From contig CAMAXV010000017.1 in NCBI GenBank assembly GCA_945862385.1, positions 1 through 62,007 on the forward strand: a stretch of 62,007 nucleotides of DNA. The letters run 5' to 3'. Of the stretch, positions 47,620-57,093 are shown in pieces; the stretch's first letter is position 1; each line of letters opens with the position of its first letter. A program made the translations under genes and the position numbers. Under the pieces are notes generated by a model that made no database searches, was not told the DNA's origin, and was given only the letters and a program-made list of their open reading frames with translations. Source of the stretch: Chitinophaga pinensis. GTDB taxonomy: Bacteria; Bacteroidota; Bacteroidia; Chitinophagales; Chitinophagaceae.

Positions 47620-49194
47620 TTAATTTTCTGAAAATATATTACCTGCGATATACCCTCCAGCCAGTTCGTGGAAAGATTTTACCTGATGTGTAATCCAATC
47701 CTCATTTTCATTTAGCAGTCCTGCCATCAACTGCGCTACTGGCAATGCAGCTGCAATGGCCTTCTCTGCATCTAAGAAAAGCAACCTTGATCTTCTGGCC
47801 AGAATATCCTCGACAGTCATGGCCATTTCTTCTCTAACAGACCAGATAATTTCAGCCTTGCAGTAGGAATGCCCTTCTGCAATTGGCATCCCCAGTTCCG
47901 GATCCTGCTGAATAAGCTGCTTAATATGAACTGCATCTGTTCCATAGGAAGAAAATCTCTCCCCGTAATGAATGGAACCGGATGCACCATGAAGTTTAAG
48001 CTTTCTTGTTTTACACTTAATTACGGGCAGTTTGGCCACAAAAGCAGCATTGTTTACAGCATCCTTGGCCATTTTTCTGTAAGTTGTCCACTTTCCTCCG
48101 GTAATTGTAATAAGGTTACTTCCTGAAACGAAAATAGTATGATCACGAGACGCCATTGCAGTGCTGCCACTGTTTGAAGTCTTTACCAGTGGTCTCAAAC
48201 CGGCAAAAACCGAACGTATATCAGCATACGTTATTGGCTTCTGACTGTAGGCATTGAACTGAGCAATGATGAAATCAATTTCCGACTTCAACGCAACTGG
48301 CTCCTCCCTGATCTCGTTTAAGGGGGTATCAGTGGTCCCGATAACAATTGATTCCTGCCAAGGTAATGCAAACAATACCCGTCCATCTTTGGTTTTGGGT
48401 ATCATGAGGGCCTGATTGCCCGGGAAAAATGCTTTGTCAACAACCAAATGGACCCCCTGGGAGGGCATAACGGCTGCTGGCGAAGCCTGATTATCCATAT
48501 CCAGTATACTATCAACAAAAACCCCAGTTGCATTGATAACAACCCGGGATTCGAGGTTATAGTGTACATCTCTGAGTTCATCCTGTACTGTTACGCCGGT
48601 CACCTTGCCATTCACTTTAACAAGTGCAGAAACGCACATGTAATTTATCAATACAGCTCCCTGTTCATGAGCAGTTAATGCGAGTGTGATGGCTAGCCTT
48701 GCGTCATCAAATTGCCCATCGAGGTAAGCAACTCCTCCTTTCAATCCATCCTTTTTCAAAAAGGGAATTTCTGACAAAACTGTTTTCCGCCCCATTACTT
48801 TTGTCCTGCCCAGACTGAGTTTACCAGAAAGCAGGTCATAGATCGCCAGTCCGATGCCGTAAAACCATTTGTCAAAGAAACTGTATACGGGTATAACGAA
48901 TTGCTGAATGCGTGTGAGATGAGGTGCGTTGGCAAGCAAAAAGCCCCGCTCCCTGAGGGCTTCAACAACCAGTTTGATATTTCCCTGTGCGAGGTATCTC
49001 ACCCCACCGTGAACCAATTTGGTGCTGCGGCTTGAAGTACCTTTGGCAAAATCACCCTTTTCGAGCAGCAACACCCTGAATCCCCTTTGTGCAGCATCAA
49101 CAGCAATACCCAGCCCTGTTGCACCACCCCCAATAACGATGATATCCCATACTGGCACTTTACCCAAAGCTTCAATGGAGAGATTTCTATTCAA
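47620..49194 (-). CDS. glpD: Glycerol-3-phosphate dehydrogenase (FAD-dependent)
   Basis: Membrane-associated flavoprotein oxidising glycerol 3-phosphate to dihydroxyacetone phosphate and passing electrons to quinone; 524 residues. FAD-binding motif DIIVIGGGATGLGIAVDAA at about 18-36, then TSSRSTKLVHGGVRYL, VINATGVFVDSIL and a C-terminal helical domain. The start must be a non-ATG codon: the frame opens at TTG 49194 four codons after a TAA, and there is no Met before the FAD motif (other choices are TTG codon 10 or GTG codon 13). It lies 28 nt after glpK. Confidence 0.95.
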   Translation of the reverse strand: MNRNLSIEALGKVPVWDIIVIGGGATGLGIAVDAAQRGFRVLLLEKGDFAKGTSSRSTKLVHGGVRYLAQGNIKLVVEALRERGFLLANAPHLTRIQQFVIPVYSFFDKWFYGIGLAIYDLLSGKLSLGRTKVMGRKTVLSEIPFLKKDGLKGGVAYLDGQFDDARLAITLALTAHEQGAVLINYMCVSALVKVNGKVTGVTVQDELRDVHYNLESRVVINATGVFVDSILDMDNQASPAAVMPSQGVHLVVDKAFFPGNQALMIPKTKDGRVLFALPWQESIVIGTTDTPLNEIREEPVALKSEIDFIIAQFNAYSQKPITYADIRSVFAGLRPLVKTSNSGSTAMASRDHTIFVSGSNLITITGGKWTTYRKMAKDAVNNAAFVAKLPVIKCKTRKLKLHGASGSIHYGERFSSYGTDAVHIKQLIQQDPELGMPIAEGHSYCKAEIIWSVREEMAMTVEDILARRSRLLFLDAEKAIAAALPVAQLMAGLLNENEDWITHQVKSFHELAGGYIAGNIFSEN

Positions 49195-49222
49195 TTTTAT
49201 AAATTATAGTTTAAAAAATGAG

Positions 49223-50710
49223 TTAAGAGGCAGACCAGGTGAGTACAGCATCTACAGCCCTTTTCCATGCACTTAACTTTTCTTGTACCAGGTCATTTTC
49301 CATCCCGGGCTGAAAATCCCCCGAAACTTTCCACTGAGCTGAAATCTCTTCAACAGATCCCCAGAAACCCACAGCAAGTCCTGCAAGGTAGGCAGCACCT
49401 AATGCAGTGGTTTCAATAACGTCCGGCCTCAACACCCTTACAGAAAGTATATCACTTTGAAACTGCATCATAAGGTCATTGACTGTAGCACCGCCATCAA
49501 CACGCAGTTCAGCAATAGAAATTCCGGCATCAGACTCCATGGCTTTAAGTACATCATGAGTCTGGTATGCAATACTCTCGAGGGTTGCTCTGGCAATATG
49601 TGCATCTGTAGTACCTCTAGTTATGCCAAAAATTGTTCCCCTGGCATAAGGATTCCAATGTGGCGCACCCAGTCCTGAAAATGCGGGAACAACAACCACA
49701 CCATCCGTGTGGGGGACAGACGCGGCCAAAGCCTGAACATCAGCAGAACTCCGGATGATTTTCAATCCGTCTCGGAGCCACTGAACAGCAGCTCCGGCAA
49801 TGAAAACGCTGCCTTCCAAGGCATAGTTTGTGACACCATTGATTTGCCAAGCCACCGTTGTTAGCAGGTTATTGACGGAAGCAACTGCCTGGGTACCGGT
49901 ATTCATCAACATAAAACACCCGGTTCCATAGGTGTTTTTTACCATTCCTTCACGTATGCACATTTGTCCGAATAAAGCCGACTGCTGATCGCCAGCCATT
50001 CCGGCAACAGGCATTTCATGCATCCCAATAGCAGAAGCATATCCATACACTTCACTGTTTCCCCTTACATCAGGCAATACTGAAGCTGGGATACCGAGTA
50101 AGTCAAGCAGGGTCTCGTCCCACTGAAGGGTGTGCAGGTTGAACAACATTGTTCTGGATGCATTGCTCACATCAGTTGCATGTACTTTGCCTTCCGTAAG
50201 CTTCCAGAGCAGCCAGCTGTCAATTGTACCAAAAGCAAGCTCTCCCCGCTCTGCACGTTCGCGGGCTCCTGGAACATGATCCAGAATCCATTTGAGCTTT
50301 GTGCCGGAAAAATAAGCGTCAAGCACTAATCCGGTCTTGTTTTTAATCATTTCAGCATGCCCTTCATTCCTCAACTTATCACAGAACCCTGCCGTACGCC
50401 TGTCTTGCCAGACTATCGCTCTGTAAACGGGTTCCCCGGTTTTTCGATCCCATACCACTGTGGTTTCCCGTTGATTTGTTATGCCAATGGCCGCAAGCTG
50501 ACCGGCCTTTAAAGCAAGTTTCAACATAACTTCCTTGGCAACTGTAGCCTGAGAAACCCAGATTTCCATGGGATCATGTTCAACCCATCCGGGTTCAGGG
50601 AAATATTGTGTAAACTCCTTCTGGGCTACAGCAGCGATATTTCCCGCATGATCAAATAAGATTGCCCTGGAACTGGTGGTACCCTGATCAAGGGCTAGAA
50701 TGTATGACAT
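49223..50710 (-). CDS. glpK: Glycerol kinase
   Basis: ATP-dependent kinase converting glycerol to glycerol 3-phosphate, thereby trapping it; 495 residues, the normal length. FGGY-family motifs: [18 protein letters not shown] at the N-terminus, [41 protein letters not shown], and [17 protein letters not shown] with [18 protein letters not shown] in the C-terminal domain. First gene of the glp operon and divergent from dnaX, with 152 bp between. A GlpR-type repressor is not present nearby. Confidence 0.97.
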   Translation of the reverse strand: MSYILALDQGTTSSRAILFDHAGNIAAVAQKEFTQYFPEPGWVEHDPMEIWVSQATVAKEVMLKLALKAGQLAAIGITNQRETTVVWDRKTGEPVYRAIVWQDRRTAGFCDKLRNEGHAEMIKNKTGLVLDAYFSGTKLKWILDHVPGARERAERGELAFGTIDSWLLWKLTEGKVHATDVSNASRTMLFNLHTLQWDETLLDLLGIPASVLPDVRGNSEVYGYASAIGMHEMPVAGMAGDQQSALFGQMCIREGMVKNTYGTGCFMLMNTGTQAVASVNNLLTTVAWQINGVTNYALEGSVFIAGAAVQWLRDGLKIIRSSADVQALAASVPHTDGVVVVPAFSGLGAPHWNPYARGTIFGITRGTTDAHIARATLESIAYQTHDVLKAMESDAGISIAELRVDGGATVNDLMMQFQSDILSVRVLRPDVIETTALGAAYLAGLAVGFWGSVEEISAQWKVSGDFQPGMENDLVQEKLSAWKRAVDAVLTWSAS

Positions 50711-50862
50711 AAGTTTGAGTTGTGATTTTCACTTTCAAGATATTGATTAATAAGATGATCCGGTTACATCAGCTGAAAAAATAATTTTAAATGCCTGAAA
50801 GAGCATCCTAAAATTTCTCCTCATCCATATGATAACCACCAAGCTTTATTATCTTGCACCTG

Positions 50863-52665
50863 ATGGATAATTTTGTTGTTTCAGCCAGAAAATACAGACC
50901 TCAGCATTTTTCCACGGTAGTGGGGCAATCCCATATCACCACCACATTGAAAAACGCCATCCAGCAGCATCACCTGGCTCATGCATTCCTGTTTTGCGGC
51001 CCACGGGGTGTAGGCAAAACAACCTGCGCAAGGATTCTTGCGAAAACCATCAACTGCGAAAACCTGGGGCAAGATGGTGAGGCATGCGACAAATGCAGCT
51101 CCTGCCTGTCTTTCAACCATGGTAATTCATTTAATGTGCATGAGCTTGACGCTGCGAGCAATAACTCAGTGGATGATATCAGGGAACTCATTGAACAGGT
51201 CAGGTTTTCACCACAGGCCGGCAGATACAAGGTATATATTATTGATGAGGTGCACATGCTCAGTGCCGCTGCCTTTAATGCTTTTCTTAAAACACTTGAA
51301 GAACCACCGGCACACGCCATCTTTATCCTGGCTACCACTGAAAAGCACAAAATCCTGCCTACCATCCTTTCCAGGTGTCAGATATTTGACTTCAAAAGGA
51401 TCACGCCTACTGATATTGCCGAACACCTGCAGGAAATCACCATCAAGGAAAACATCCAGGCTGAGCCGGAAGGCCTTCAGGTTATCGCACAAAAAAGCGA
51501 TGGCTGCATGCGGGACGCACTGAGTATCCTAGATAAAATTGTGAGTTTTACAAATGGAAAACTCTCTTACACCAATACGCTCGAACACCTCAACCTGCTG
51601 GATGAAGACTATTTTTTCCAACTGCTCGATATGCTCTTCAACGAAGACTTACCGGCAGTCTTGAACCTGTACGATGAAATCGACCAGAAAGGGTTTGAGG
51701 GTGATATGTTTTTAAACAACCTCTCAGAGTTTTTCAGAAACTTACTCGTGAGCAGAGACCCCAGGTCTTTACCACTGCTGCAGGTTGTTGACGGATTCAG
51801 AAACAAATACATTGCAAAAGCTACCGATATCCCTGCCGCTTTCATGATTGGTGCACTTAACGTACTCAATGAAGCTGAAATGGGCTTCAAACAGGCCCGC
51901 AATAAAAAACTGCATGTGGAATTCCACCTGATCAGACTCACACACCTCAAGCAGGCCGTGGAATTTGTTTCTGATGGTGAACCGGGTAAAAAAAAACGAC
52001 TTGAGGGATTAAAACCTGTAGCCTTCAGACCAATCGCAATCCGTTCCAAAGAGAAATCTGAAGCAAAACTGTATATCCAGGAAGAGCCTCAGCAACCGGC
52101 CCCGGCACAAACCATAAAGCCCGCTGAAACAAAGCCTGCAGCTCCATCACAAACAACATTGCCTGCCAGAGCTAAGCAGGAAACACCTCCACAGCCTGCT
52201 ATGCCTGCTGCAGGCGGACTGGGTTCGCTGAAAAAAATCAGGGAGCAAATACAAAACAGAAAAAATGAACAGGAACTTCCTGAGCAATTGTCTGAGGATA
52301 AGCTCGAGATCGTTTGGCTGGAGTTTCAGGAAAAACTCGCAGAAAACAACCAGGTTACGAGTCATTCCAATTTCAGGATGGCCTCAATCAAAATTATAGA
52401 CGACCTGATTTTCGAGATACAGGTTGGATCTAAAATTCAACTTCAGTTCATTGAAGCTGAAAGAACCCTGCTGCTCATGCATGTGCAGGAACGCTTCAAC
52501 AACCCAAGGATACAATTCAGGGTAAACCTTGAAGAGGAAACGGAATCAGCCACAGCAAAACCTGAATTAACCCTGTCTCTCAGAGATCAGTACCTGAAAA
52601 TGGTCTCCCTCTATCCAATTATAGGTACAATGCGGGACCAGCTAAACCTTGACCTCGATTATTGA
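50863..52665 (+). CDS. dnaX: DNA polymerase III subunit gamma/tau
   Basis: Clamp-loader ATPase, 600 residues from the ATG at 50863 (MDNFVVSARKYRPQHF); the frame opens three codons earlier at TTG. Walker A is GPRGVGKT (46-53), zinc ligands C65, C75, C78, C81, Walker B IIDEVHM (126-132), sensor 1 ILATTEKHKILPTI, and an Arg-finger region SRCQIFDF. The collar domain ends near residue 370. Then comes a Pro/Ala-rich linker and a C-terminal tau domain of about 130 residues. At 51988-51996 nine A residues encode Lys376-378 exactly between collar and linker. Both alternative frames stop within five codons, suggesting programmed production of a short gamma form (see findings). Confidence 0.96.
   Translation: MDNFVVSARKYRPQHFSTVVGQSHITTTLKNAIQQHHLAHAFLFCGPRGVGKTTCARILAKTINCENLGQDGEACDKCSSCLSFNHGNSFNVHELDAASNNSVDDIRELIEQVRFSPQAGRYKVYIIDEVHMLSAAAFNAFLKTLEEPPAHAIFILATTEKHKILPTILSRCQIFDFKRITPTDIAEHLQEITIKENIQAEPEGLQVIAQKSDGCMRDALSILDKIVSFTNGKLSYTNTLEHLNLLDEDYFFQLLDMLFNEDLPAVLNLYDEIDQKGFEGDMFLNNLSEFFRNLLVSRDPRSLPLLQVVDGFRNKYIAKATDIPAAFMIGALNVLNEAEMGFKQARNKKLHVEFHLIRLTHLKQAVEFVSDGEPGKKKRLEGLKPVAFRPIAIRSKEKSEAKLYIQEEPQQPAPAQTIKPAETKPAAPSQTTLPARAKQETPPQPAMPAAGGLGSLKKIREQIQNRKNEQELPEQLSEDKLEIVWLEFQEKLAENNQVTSHSNFRMASIKIIDDLIFEIQVGSKIQLQFIEAERTLLLMHVQERFNNPRIQFRVNLEEETESATAKPELTLSLRDQYLKMVSLYPIIGTMRDQLNLDLDY
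51988..52012 (+). promoter_or_regulatory. dnaX: Putative slippage / frameshift site in dnaX (A9)
   Basis: A run of nine A (51988-51996) in phase AAA AAA AAA. After a -1 shift the reading is ACG ACT TGA (stop 52002-52004). After a +1 shift it is GAC TTG AGG GAT TAA (stop 52010-52012). The expected short product has about 380-382 residues, containing the ATPase and collar domains without the tau tail. Thermus thermophilus dnaX is known to use an A9 run for transcriptional slippage. Confidence 0.6.
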
Positions 52666-52693
52666 CAATTACCGAAATCTTTGGAACAACCTG

Positions 52694-52725
52694 TTGCGGC
52701 ATTTCCCCAAATTGATGTAATTTCG
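52694..52725 (+). promoter_or_regulatory. Promoter of the E2 gene
   Basis: TTG (52694-52696), a 21-nt spacer, then TAATTTCG (52718-52725), one base off TAnnTTTG. It lies 43 nt before the ATG at 52768. Confidence 0.45.
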
Positions 52726-52767
52726 GCCCTCAATCTTTATTCATAACCAAAACCTAAATACAGGTAT

Positions 52768-54381
52768 ATGGCCGAAGTGATCAGAATGCCCCTTCTCAGC
52801 GATACCATGACAGAAGGCAAGATCGTGAAATGGAACAAATCTGTTGGCGATTCTGTTAAAAGTGACGATGTGCTGGCAGATGTTGAAACCGATAAAGCAA
52901 CCATGGAAGTGGTAGGCTATGCCGATGGCACCCTGCTCTATATTGGTGTAAAAGAAGGTGATGCTGCCAAAATAAACGAAATCATTGCCATTGTAGGCAA
53001 ACCCGGTGAAGATATACAGGGATTGATTGGATCAGGTTCGCCTGCTGCTTCATCGCCTGCACCAACTGCCGCTCCTGCCCCGACTCCGGCTCCAGCTAGT
53101 ACAACCCCCACAGTTACCCCTGAACAACTGGGTGTAACAGTTATCAGAATGCCGCTTCTGAGCGATACGATGACTTCCGGTAAGATTGTACAATGGAATA
53201 AAAAAGTAGGTGATACCGTAAAGGCTGACGACAACCTGGCTGATGTAGAAACAGACAAGGCAACCATGGAAGTTGTTGGATATGCGGATGGCACCCTCCT
53301 TCACATTGGTGTACCCGATGGTGAATCTGCCAAAATAAATGATGTCATCGCCATCATTGGCAAAGCCGGAACAGATATATCCGGATTGCTTGCTTCCCTG
53401 GGTAATCCTGCAGCTACAGCTGCTCCAGCACCGGCTCAGTCTGCTCCTGCATCAGCTCCGGCTGCTGCCCCAGTAACTGTTGCTGCTCCAACTCAACAAA
53501 CAGACGGACGCATCAAAGCATCTCCCCTTGCCAAAATGCTTGCAAAAGATAAAGGAATTGACCTTGGTCAGGTTGCAGGATCAGGTGATGGTGGCAGAAT
53601 TATCCGCAAAGACGTGGACAACTTCACACCTGCAGCCCCTGTTTCAGCTCAGCCTGCGGCTCAGGCGGCTGCTCCGGCTCGCACAATCACAACTGGCCAG
53701 GAAGGTTTTGTTGATACACAGCTGACATCCATGCGGAAAACAATTGCCCGCAGACTGGGTGAGAGCATGTTTACAGCTCCTCACTTCTACCTGAAAATGG
53801 ACATCTGTATGGACAATGCCGTCAAGGCAAGGGCCCAGATGAATGAGGTGAGTCCAACAAAGATATCTTTCCAGGATATGCTCATCAAGGCTTCTGCACT
53901 CGCTCTGAAAAAACACCCAGCTGTCAACAGCAGCTGGATGGGGGATTTCATCAGAACCTATGACCATGTGCACATTGGTTCAGCCATTGCACTTCCTGAG
54001 GGTCTTATTGTTCCTGTGCTGCGTTTTGCCGACCAGAAATCTCTCTCCCAGATTGCACTGGAATCAAAAGAGTTATATGACAAGGCCAGGAATAAAAAAA
54101 TCCAGCCTGCCGATTTCACAGGAAACACTTTCACCATTTCCAACCTGGGCATGATGGATATTGATGAATTTACAGCAATCATCAATCCGCCAGACAGCTG
54201 CATCCTCGCAGTTGGAAAAATCAGGGAAGTTGTCATTAAAAAAGGTGACGGATTTGGCACTACCCAAATGATGAAACTGACACTTAGCTGCGATCACAGA
54301 AGTGTGGATGGTGCAGTAGGTGCTTCTTTCCTGCAAACACTTAAAAAGTATATGGAAAATCCGGTTACCATGCTGGTTTGA
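52768..54381 (+). CDS. pdhC: Dihydrolipoamide acetyltransferase (E2) of the pyruvate dehydrogenase complex
   Basis: Core subunit of a 2-oxoacid dehydrogenase complex, 537 residues. There are two lipoyl domains, residues about 2-80 (lipoyl Lys43 in ETDKATM) and 123-200 (Lys164 in the same motif), nearly identical to each other. Ala/Pro-rich flexible linkers are at 90-120 and 211-247. The peripheral-subunit-binding domain is at about 248-285 (IKASPLAKMLAKDKGIDL; GGRIIRKDV). The catalytic CAT domain is at about 312-537 with DHRSVDGA near the end, holding the active-site His and Asp. Substrate assignment to pyruvate rests on the RMPLLSDTM-type lipoyl domains; E1 and E3 genes are elsewhere. Confidence 0.93.
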   Translation: MAEVIRMPLLSDTMTEGKIVKWNKSVGDSVKSDDVLADVETDKATMEVVGYADGTLLYIGVKEGDAAKINEIIAIVGKPGEDIQGLIGSGSPAASSPAPTAAPAPTPAPASTTPTVTPEQLGVTVIRMPLLSDTMTSGKIVQWNKKVGDTVKADDNLADVETDKATMEVVGYADGTLLHIGVPDGESAKINDVIAIIGKAGTDISGLLASLGNPAATAAPAPAQSAPASAPAAAPVTVAAPTQQTDGRIKASPLAKMLAKDKGIDLGQVAGSGDGGRIIRKDVDNFTPAAPVSAQPAAQAAAPARTITTGQEGFVDTQLTSMRKTIARRLGESMFTAPHFYLKMDICMDNAVKARAQMNEVSPTKISFQDMLIKASALALKKHPAVNSSWMGDFIRTYDHVHIGSAIALPEGLIVPVLRFADQKSLSQIALESKELYDKARNKKIQPADFTGNTFTISNLGMMDIDEFTAIINPPDSCILAVGKIREVVIKKGDGFGTTQMMKLTLSCDHRSVDGAVGASFLQTLKKYMENPVTMLV

Positions 54382-54398
54382 GTACATCAATAAACCTG

Positions 54399-54427
54399 AA
54401 AAAGCCGGCCTTAAACCGGCTTTTTTT
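54399..54427 (+). terminator. Rho-independent terminator after the E2 gene
   Basis: GCCGG (54404-54408) pairs with CCGGC (54416-54420), extended by flanking A and T runs, with seven T from 54421. The following gene starts only 10 nt beyond, so it must have its own promoter or be read through. Confidence 0.8.
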
Positions 54428-54436
54428 ATATGCTGA

Positions 54437-54802
54437 ATGATGAAAAGAAAAACCCTCGTAATTGGGGCCTCTGCAAGAGAATCTCAATACAGCAACATTG
54501 CAATCAGACAATTGAGAGAAAAAGGTCAGCCCGTGGTTGCATTTGGCAGAGAGACATGCACCATCGCAGATGTTACCGTAGAAACTGTTTTTCCGGTTGA
54601 CCAGGACATTGATACGGTAACGCTATACCTGAATCCTGAACGTCAGCAAGCATTTTATGAGCAAATAATCAACCTGCATCCTGAGCGGATCATTTTCAAT
54701 CCAGGAACAGAAAATCCCGAACTGGCTAAGCTGGCAGCGGAAAATGGGATAGCAACTATCGAAGCATGCACCCTGGTGATGTTGTCTGTTGGCAACTACT
54801 AA
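54437..54802 (+). CDS. CoA-binding domain protein (YccU-like)
   Basis: A 121-residue stand-alone Rossmann protein of the CoA-binding (YccU) family. Seen: LVIGASARESQYSNIAIRQL at the N-terminus (dinucleotide/CoA-binding loop), GQPVVAFGR, and the late IIFNPGTENPELAKLA with EACTLVML, typical of the succinyl-CoA-synthetase-like fold. The function of solo members is not established. Two ATG codons in tandem (54437, 54440) can start it. It begins right behind the terminator of the E2 gene. Confidence 0.85.
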   Translation: MMKRKTLVIGASARESQYSNIAIRQLREKGQPVVAFGRETCTIADVTVETVFPVDQDIDTVTLYLNPERQQAFYEQIINLHPERIIFNPGTENPELAKLAAENGIATIEACTLVMLSVGNY

Positions 54803-55001
54803 AAACGATTTTGCGTAATTTCTGCAACCCATTACTTACACTTCTTAAGTAGTAATACCCAATTTACCTGAATAACTACGAAGAATGTACGAATCCGCAT
54901 TTATCCTGCGTTTCAATTATACAGCAAGCTGATCAGTCAGCAACTGGCCCGTTTTTAATCCAATATCCAACCTTATTTCTCCCATCCATTGACCACATTG
55001 T

Positions 55002-55032
55002 AAAGGGGTTTTGCCAATCGCATCACCCCTTT
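55002..55032 (+). promoter_or_regulatory. Inverted repeat upstream of gltX
   Basis: Perfect 8-bp arms AAAGGGGT (55002-55009) and ACCCCTTT (55025-55032), 15-nt loop, ending 13 nt before the gltX -7 element. It could terminate the upstream gene (no U run follows) or be an operator across the -33 region. Confidence 0.4.
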
Positions 55033-55044
55033 ATCTTATCTGCT

Positions 55045-55052
55045 TATCTTTG
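55045..55052 (+). promoter_or_regulatory. -7 element (TATCTTTG) of gltX
   Basis: Exact TAnnTTTG, ending four bases before the gltX ATG (55057), so transcription would begin at or near the start codon. No TTG at the ideal -33 distance. The rest of the 54803-55056 gap shows no gene. Confidence 0.55.
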
Positions 55053-55056
55053 TGAT

Positions 55057-56586
55057 ATGGAAACAACAAGTGTGAGGGTTCGGTTTGCTCCGAGTCCAAC
55101 AGGTGGACTGCACCTTGGGGGTGTAAGAACAGCCCTTTTCAACTATCTTTTTGCCAGGAAACACAATGGTAGCTTTGTACTTCGAATTGAAGACACAGAC
55201 CAGACAAGGTTTGTACCCGGTGCAGAGCAGTATATCATAGACTGCCTGAAGTGGTGTAACATTGCCCCTGATGAAGGTCCGCACCTGGACGGCCATTTTG
55301 GCCCATACAGACAAAGTGAACGAAAAGCGACATACAGACAGTACGCTGAACAGCTTATCACCCAGGGTAATGCCTACTACGCATTCGATACCCCTGAAGA
55401 GCTGGAGAACATGCGAAACAGGTTCAGGACAGAAGCCAACCCATCCCCACAATACGATGCCAGGGTAAGGATGGAAATGAAGAATTCCCTCACCATGACC
55501 GCCGAAGAGCTGCATCAAGAACTGGAAAAAAAGACACCATATGTTGTCCGCATAAAAATGCCTGCAGGCAGAGAAATACTGCTGAATGACATGATTAGAG
55601 GCGAAGTACGCTTTCAGACAGACCAGGTAGATGACAAGGTGTTACTCAAAGCAGACGGAATGCCAACCTATCACCTTGCTGTAGTAGCAGATGACTATGC
55701 CATGCAGATTACCCATGCTTTTCGCGGTGAGGAATGGTTGCCCTCTGCACCAGTACATGTTATGCTCTGGGAATACCTCGGCTGGAAGGAAAAAATGCCA
55801 GAATGGGCCCATTTGCCATTGATATTGAAACCTGACGGACAGGGCAAACTGAGTAAAAGAGATGGTGACAGGCTGGGTTTCCCCGTGTTTGCAATGGATT
55901 GGCAGGATCCGAAAAGTGGAGATATAGCCAAAGGCTTCCGAGAAATGGGTTTTCTGCCAGAAGCATTTGTGAACATGCTTGCCATGCTGGGCTGGAATGA
56001 TGGCAGTGGTGAAGAAATCTTTACCCTGGAAGAACTGGCAGAGAGATTCAGTATTGAAAGAATTCAAAAAGCAGGAGCAAAATTCGACTTTGAGAAAGCC
56101 AAATGGTTCAATCAGGAATGGATTAAAAAATCTTCTGTTGCAACGTTGCAACCGCTTGTTAGGACAACCTTGCAGGCAAATGGCATAGAAGCAGCGGAAG
56201 AAATGCTTGGAACCATCATTCCTATGGTTAAAGACAGGTGTCAGTTGCTTAATGATTTTGTGCAGCAATCAGCTTATTTCTTTCAGGATCCGGCTAAGCC
56301 TGAACTTGAACTCATCAAGCCCAAATGGGATAGTAATAAAACCGCTTTTTTTGAAGGATGGCTGGAAAAAACAGAGGCTACTTATGCTGATAACGCAGCA
56401 GCACTGGAAGCTGAGTTCAAGGAAATGGCATCCGCAGCACAACTTAAAGTCGGAGAGCTTCAACTACCACTCAGAATCATGCTTGTAGGTGGCAAATTTG
56501 GTCCACCTGTTTTTGAAATCATTTCACTGATTGGCATGGAAGCAACCCAGAGAAGGGTAAAAACAGCACTTAGCGAATTAGCCTGA
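55057..56586 (+). CDS. gltX: Glutamyl-tRNA synthetase
   Basis: Class I synthetase charging tRNA-Glu, 509 residues. HIGH-like motif is [20 protein letters not shown] (residues 9-28), and the KMSKS equivalent is [21 protein letters not shown], and [24 protein letters not shown] near residue 208 complete the catalytic domain. The C-terminal anticodon-binding cage domain is helical. No GatCAB genes are nearby, so whether the enzyme is discriminating cannot be told. A B12-binding gene follows after 10 nt. Confidence 0.97.
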   Translation: METTSVRVRFAPSPTGGLHLGGVRTALFNYLFARKHNGSFVLRIEDTDQTRFVPGAEQYIIDCLKWCNIAPDEGPHLDGHFGPYRQSERKATYRQYAEQLITQGNAYYAFDTPEELENMRNRFRTEANPSPQYDARVRMEMKNSLTMTAEELHQELEKKTPYVVRIKMPAGREILLNDMIRGEVRFQTDQVDDKVLLKADGMPTYHLAVVADDYAMQITHAFRGEEWLPSAPVHVMLWEYLGWKEKMPEWAHLPLILKPDGQGKLSKRDGDRLGFPVFAMDWQDPKSGDIAKGFREMGFLPEAFVNMLAMLGWNDGSGEEIFTLEELAERFSIERIQKAGAKFDFEKAKWFNQEWIKKSSVATLQPLVRTTLQANGIEAAEEMLGTIIPMVKDRCQLLNDFVQQSAYFFQDPAKPELELIKPKWDSNKTAFFEGWLEKTEATYADNAAALEAEFKEMASAAQLKVGELQLPLRIMLVGGKFGPPVFEIISLIGMEATQRRVKTALSELA

Positions 56587-56596
56587 ATACCTGAAT

Positions 56597-57019
56597 ATGA
56601 ATGAAAAAAATATCCATAGGCCCGTTCGGGTGCTGATTGCGAAAGTTGGACTGGACGGGCATGACCGTGGAGCCCGGGTGATTGCAACAGCGTTGAGGGA
56701 CCTGGGCATGGAAGTGATTTATACCGGACTCCGACAAACCCCGGAAATGGTTGTACAGACTGCATTGCAGGAGGATGTTGATGTCATCGGTATAAGTATT
56801 TTATCTGGAGCGCACATGACCGTTTTCCCGAGAATAATGGAATTGATGAAGCAGAACCAGCTGAATGATGTGTTACTTACCGGGGGTGGTATCATACCAG
56901 AAAAAGAAAGGCTGCAGCTTGAGGCAAATGGTGCAGGCAAGTTATTTGCACCAGGTACAACAACAAGTGAAATAGGAACTTATATTACCAACTGGGTAAA
57001 AGATAATCGTCCTTTTTAA
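56597..57019 (+). CDS. Stand-alone B12-binding domain protein (methylmalonyl-CoA mutase small-domain type)
   Basis: A 140-residue cobalamin-binding domain resembling the C-terminal domain of methylmalonyl-CoA mutase. The base-off/His-on motif D-x-H-x-x-G is visible in [11 protein letters not shown], the S-x-L motif in [10 protein letters not shown], and the GG motif in [10 protein letters not shown]. No mutase large domain or MeaB-type G-protein gene is nearby. It may be the small subunit of a split mutase whose catalytic subunit is encoded elsewhere, as in archaea and some Bacteroidota; that is inference. It follows gltX by 10 nt and probably shares its transcript. Confidence 0.9.
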   Translation: MNEKNIHRPVRVLIAKVGLDGHDRGARVIATALRDLGMEVIYTGLRQTPEMVVQTALQEDVDVIGISILSGAHMTVFPRIMELMKQNQLNDVLLTGGGIIPEKERLQLEANGAGKLFAPGTTTSEIGTYITNWVKDNRPF

Positions 57020-57044
57020 TTTCTCCCTTTTACACCCAATAGCA

Positions 57045-57076
57045 TTGGCAGTAAAGATGAACATTTATTAACTTTG
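57045..57076 (+). promoter_or_regulatory. Promoter of fumC
   Basis: TTG (57045-57047), 21-nt spacer, TAACTTTG (57069-57076), a full match to the Bacteroidota -33/-7 pattern, 17 nt before the ATG at 57094. The best promoter in the window. Confidence 0.65.
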
Positions 57077-57093
57077 CATATCAAATTTTCAAT

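Noticed and set aside
55642-56268. 208-codon minus-strand frame opposite gltX
   Set aside because: Antisense shadow of a conserved synthetase.
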